Made by a program: the position numbers and the translations under genes. The notes below the pieces were generated by a model that was given only the letters and a program-made list of their open reading frames with translations, had not been told where the DNA came from and searched no databases. A stretch of DNA of 23,383 nt from a virus, in the IMG/VR virus record IMGVR_UViG_3300038435_000034, positions 1 to 23,383 of that record; one strand, given 5' to 3'. Below are positions 23,306 to 23,383 of the stretch, piece by piece (position 1 is the first letter of the stretch; the number at the start of each line of letters is the position of its first letter).

Positions 23306-23383
23306 TTATGCCGCCAGCCTTTCCATGACGACGCGCACCGGCTGTGCGCTGTAAAGGCCCAGCTCGCGCGCGATCGTCTCGGC
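23306..23383 (-). CDS. C-terminal end of an unidentified protein
   Basis: Only the last 25 codons before TAA (23308-23306) are inside the window; the reading frame is open to the edge. The visible residues (AETIARELGLYS, then AQPVRVVMERLAA) look like a helix-turn-helix end, with the A-x2-IARELG pattern often seen in DNA-binding proteins. It lies 2 bp before the ASCH-like gene, so it belongs to the same operon. Nothing more can be said. Confidence 0.55.
   Translation of the reverse strand, partial: AETIARELGLYSAQPVRVVMERLAA

Noticed and set aside
1-23383. tRNA genes, CRISPR arrays, insertion sequences, attachment sites, integrase, lysis genes
   Set aside because: Looked for and not seen; the repeats found are irregularly spaced and have no spacer pattern, and no transposase or integrase motif occurs in any supported gene.

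Overview
The window is a contiguous piece of a tailed-phage genome (free phage or prophage), GC-rich, with almost every gene on the minus strand and packed with start/stop overlaps of the ATGA type. The capsid and tail genes (HK97-type capsid, lambda/HK97-like long non-contractile tail with tape measure) point to a siphovirus. The host is probably an alphaproteobacterium, with a sphingomonad as my best guess. This rests on GC content, the resemblance of the tail genes to gene transfer agent (GTA) genes, and recalled family similarity, not on a search. No integrase, repressor, holin or endolysin lies inside the window, so lifestyle cannot be decided.

The transcription order runs from high to low coordinates. 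23383-18978 is an early, nucleic-acid-modification block: the tail of a small unidentified protein, an ASCH-like protein, a Gp37/Gp68 (DUF5131) protein with a three-cysteine motif, a beta-class DNA methyltransferase, a PAPS-reductase/DndC-like PP-loop enzyme, a Lar-like zinc-ribbon protein and an SSB. 18885-15880 is a 1001-residue primase-polymerase/SF3 helicase. 15879-15433 is a 447-bp gene-free stretch crowded with CTCCC/GGGAG repeats, an alternating purine-pyrimidine tract and an AT-rich patch; it is the best candidate for a replication origin or a multi-operator control region. A DUF6362-like protein follows, then a gap with a strong hairpin.

14816-6050 is the packaging and head block: HNH nuclease, TerS, TerL, portal, ClpP-like prohead protease, HK97 major capsid protein, a small unknown protein, head-tail connector, head closure protein, a 55-residue small protein, HK97-gp10-like protein, tail terminator and tail tube. 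6046-1 is the tail block: tail assembly chaperone with a lambda-type -1 frameshift (G GGA AAG), tape measure, and three distal tail proteins in the same relative order as GTA gp12-gp13-gp14, then the start of another protein.

The one clear exception to strand uniformity is a 171-residue lipoprotein gene on the plus strand at 4868-5383, wedged between the chaperone and the tape measure gene. It looks like a moron cargo gene. Other points of interest are a shared GHNGGP peptide in TerL and portal, the repeat-rich intergenic region, and the clustered modification genes.
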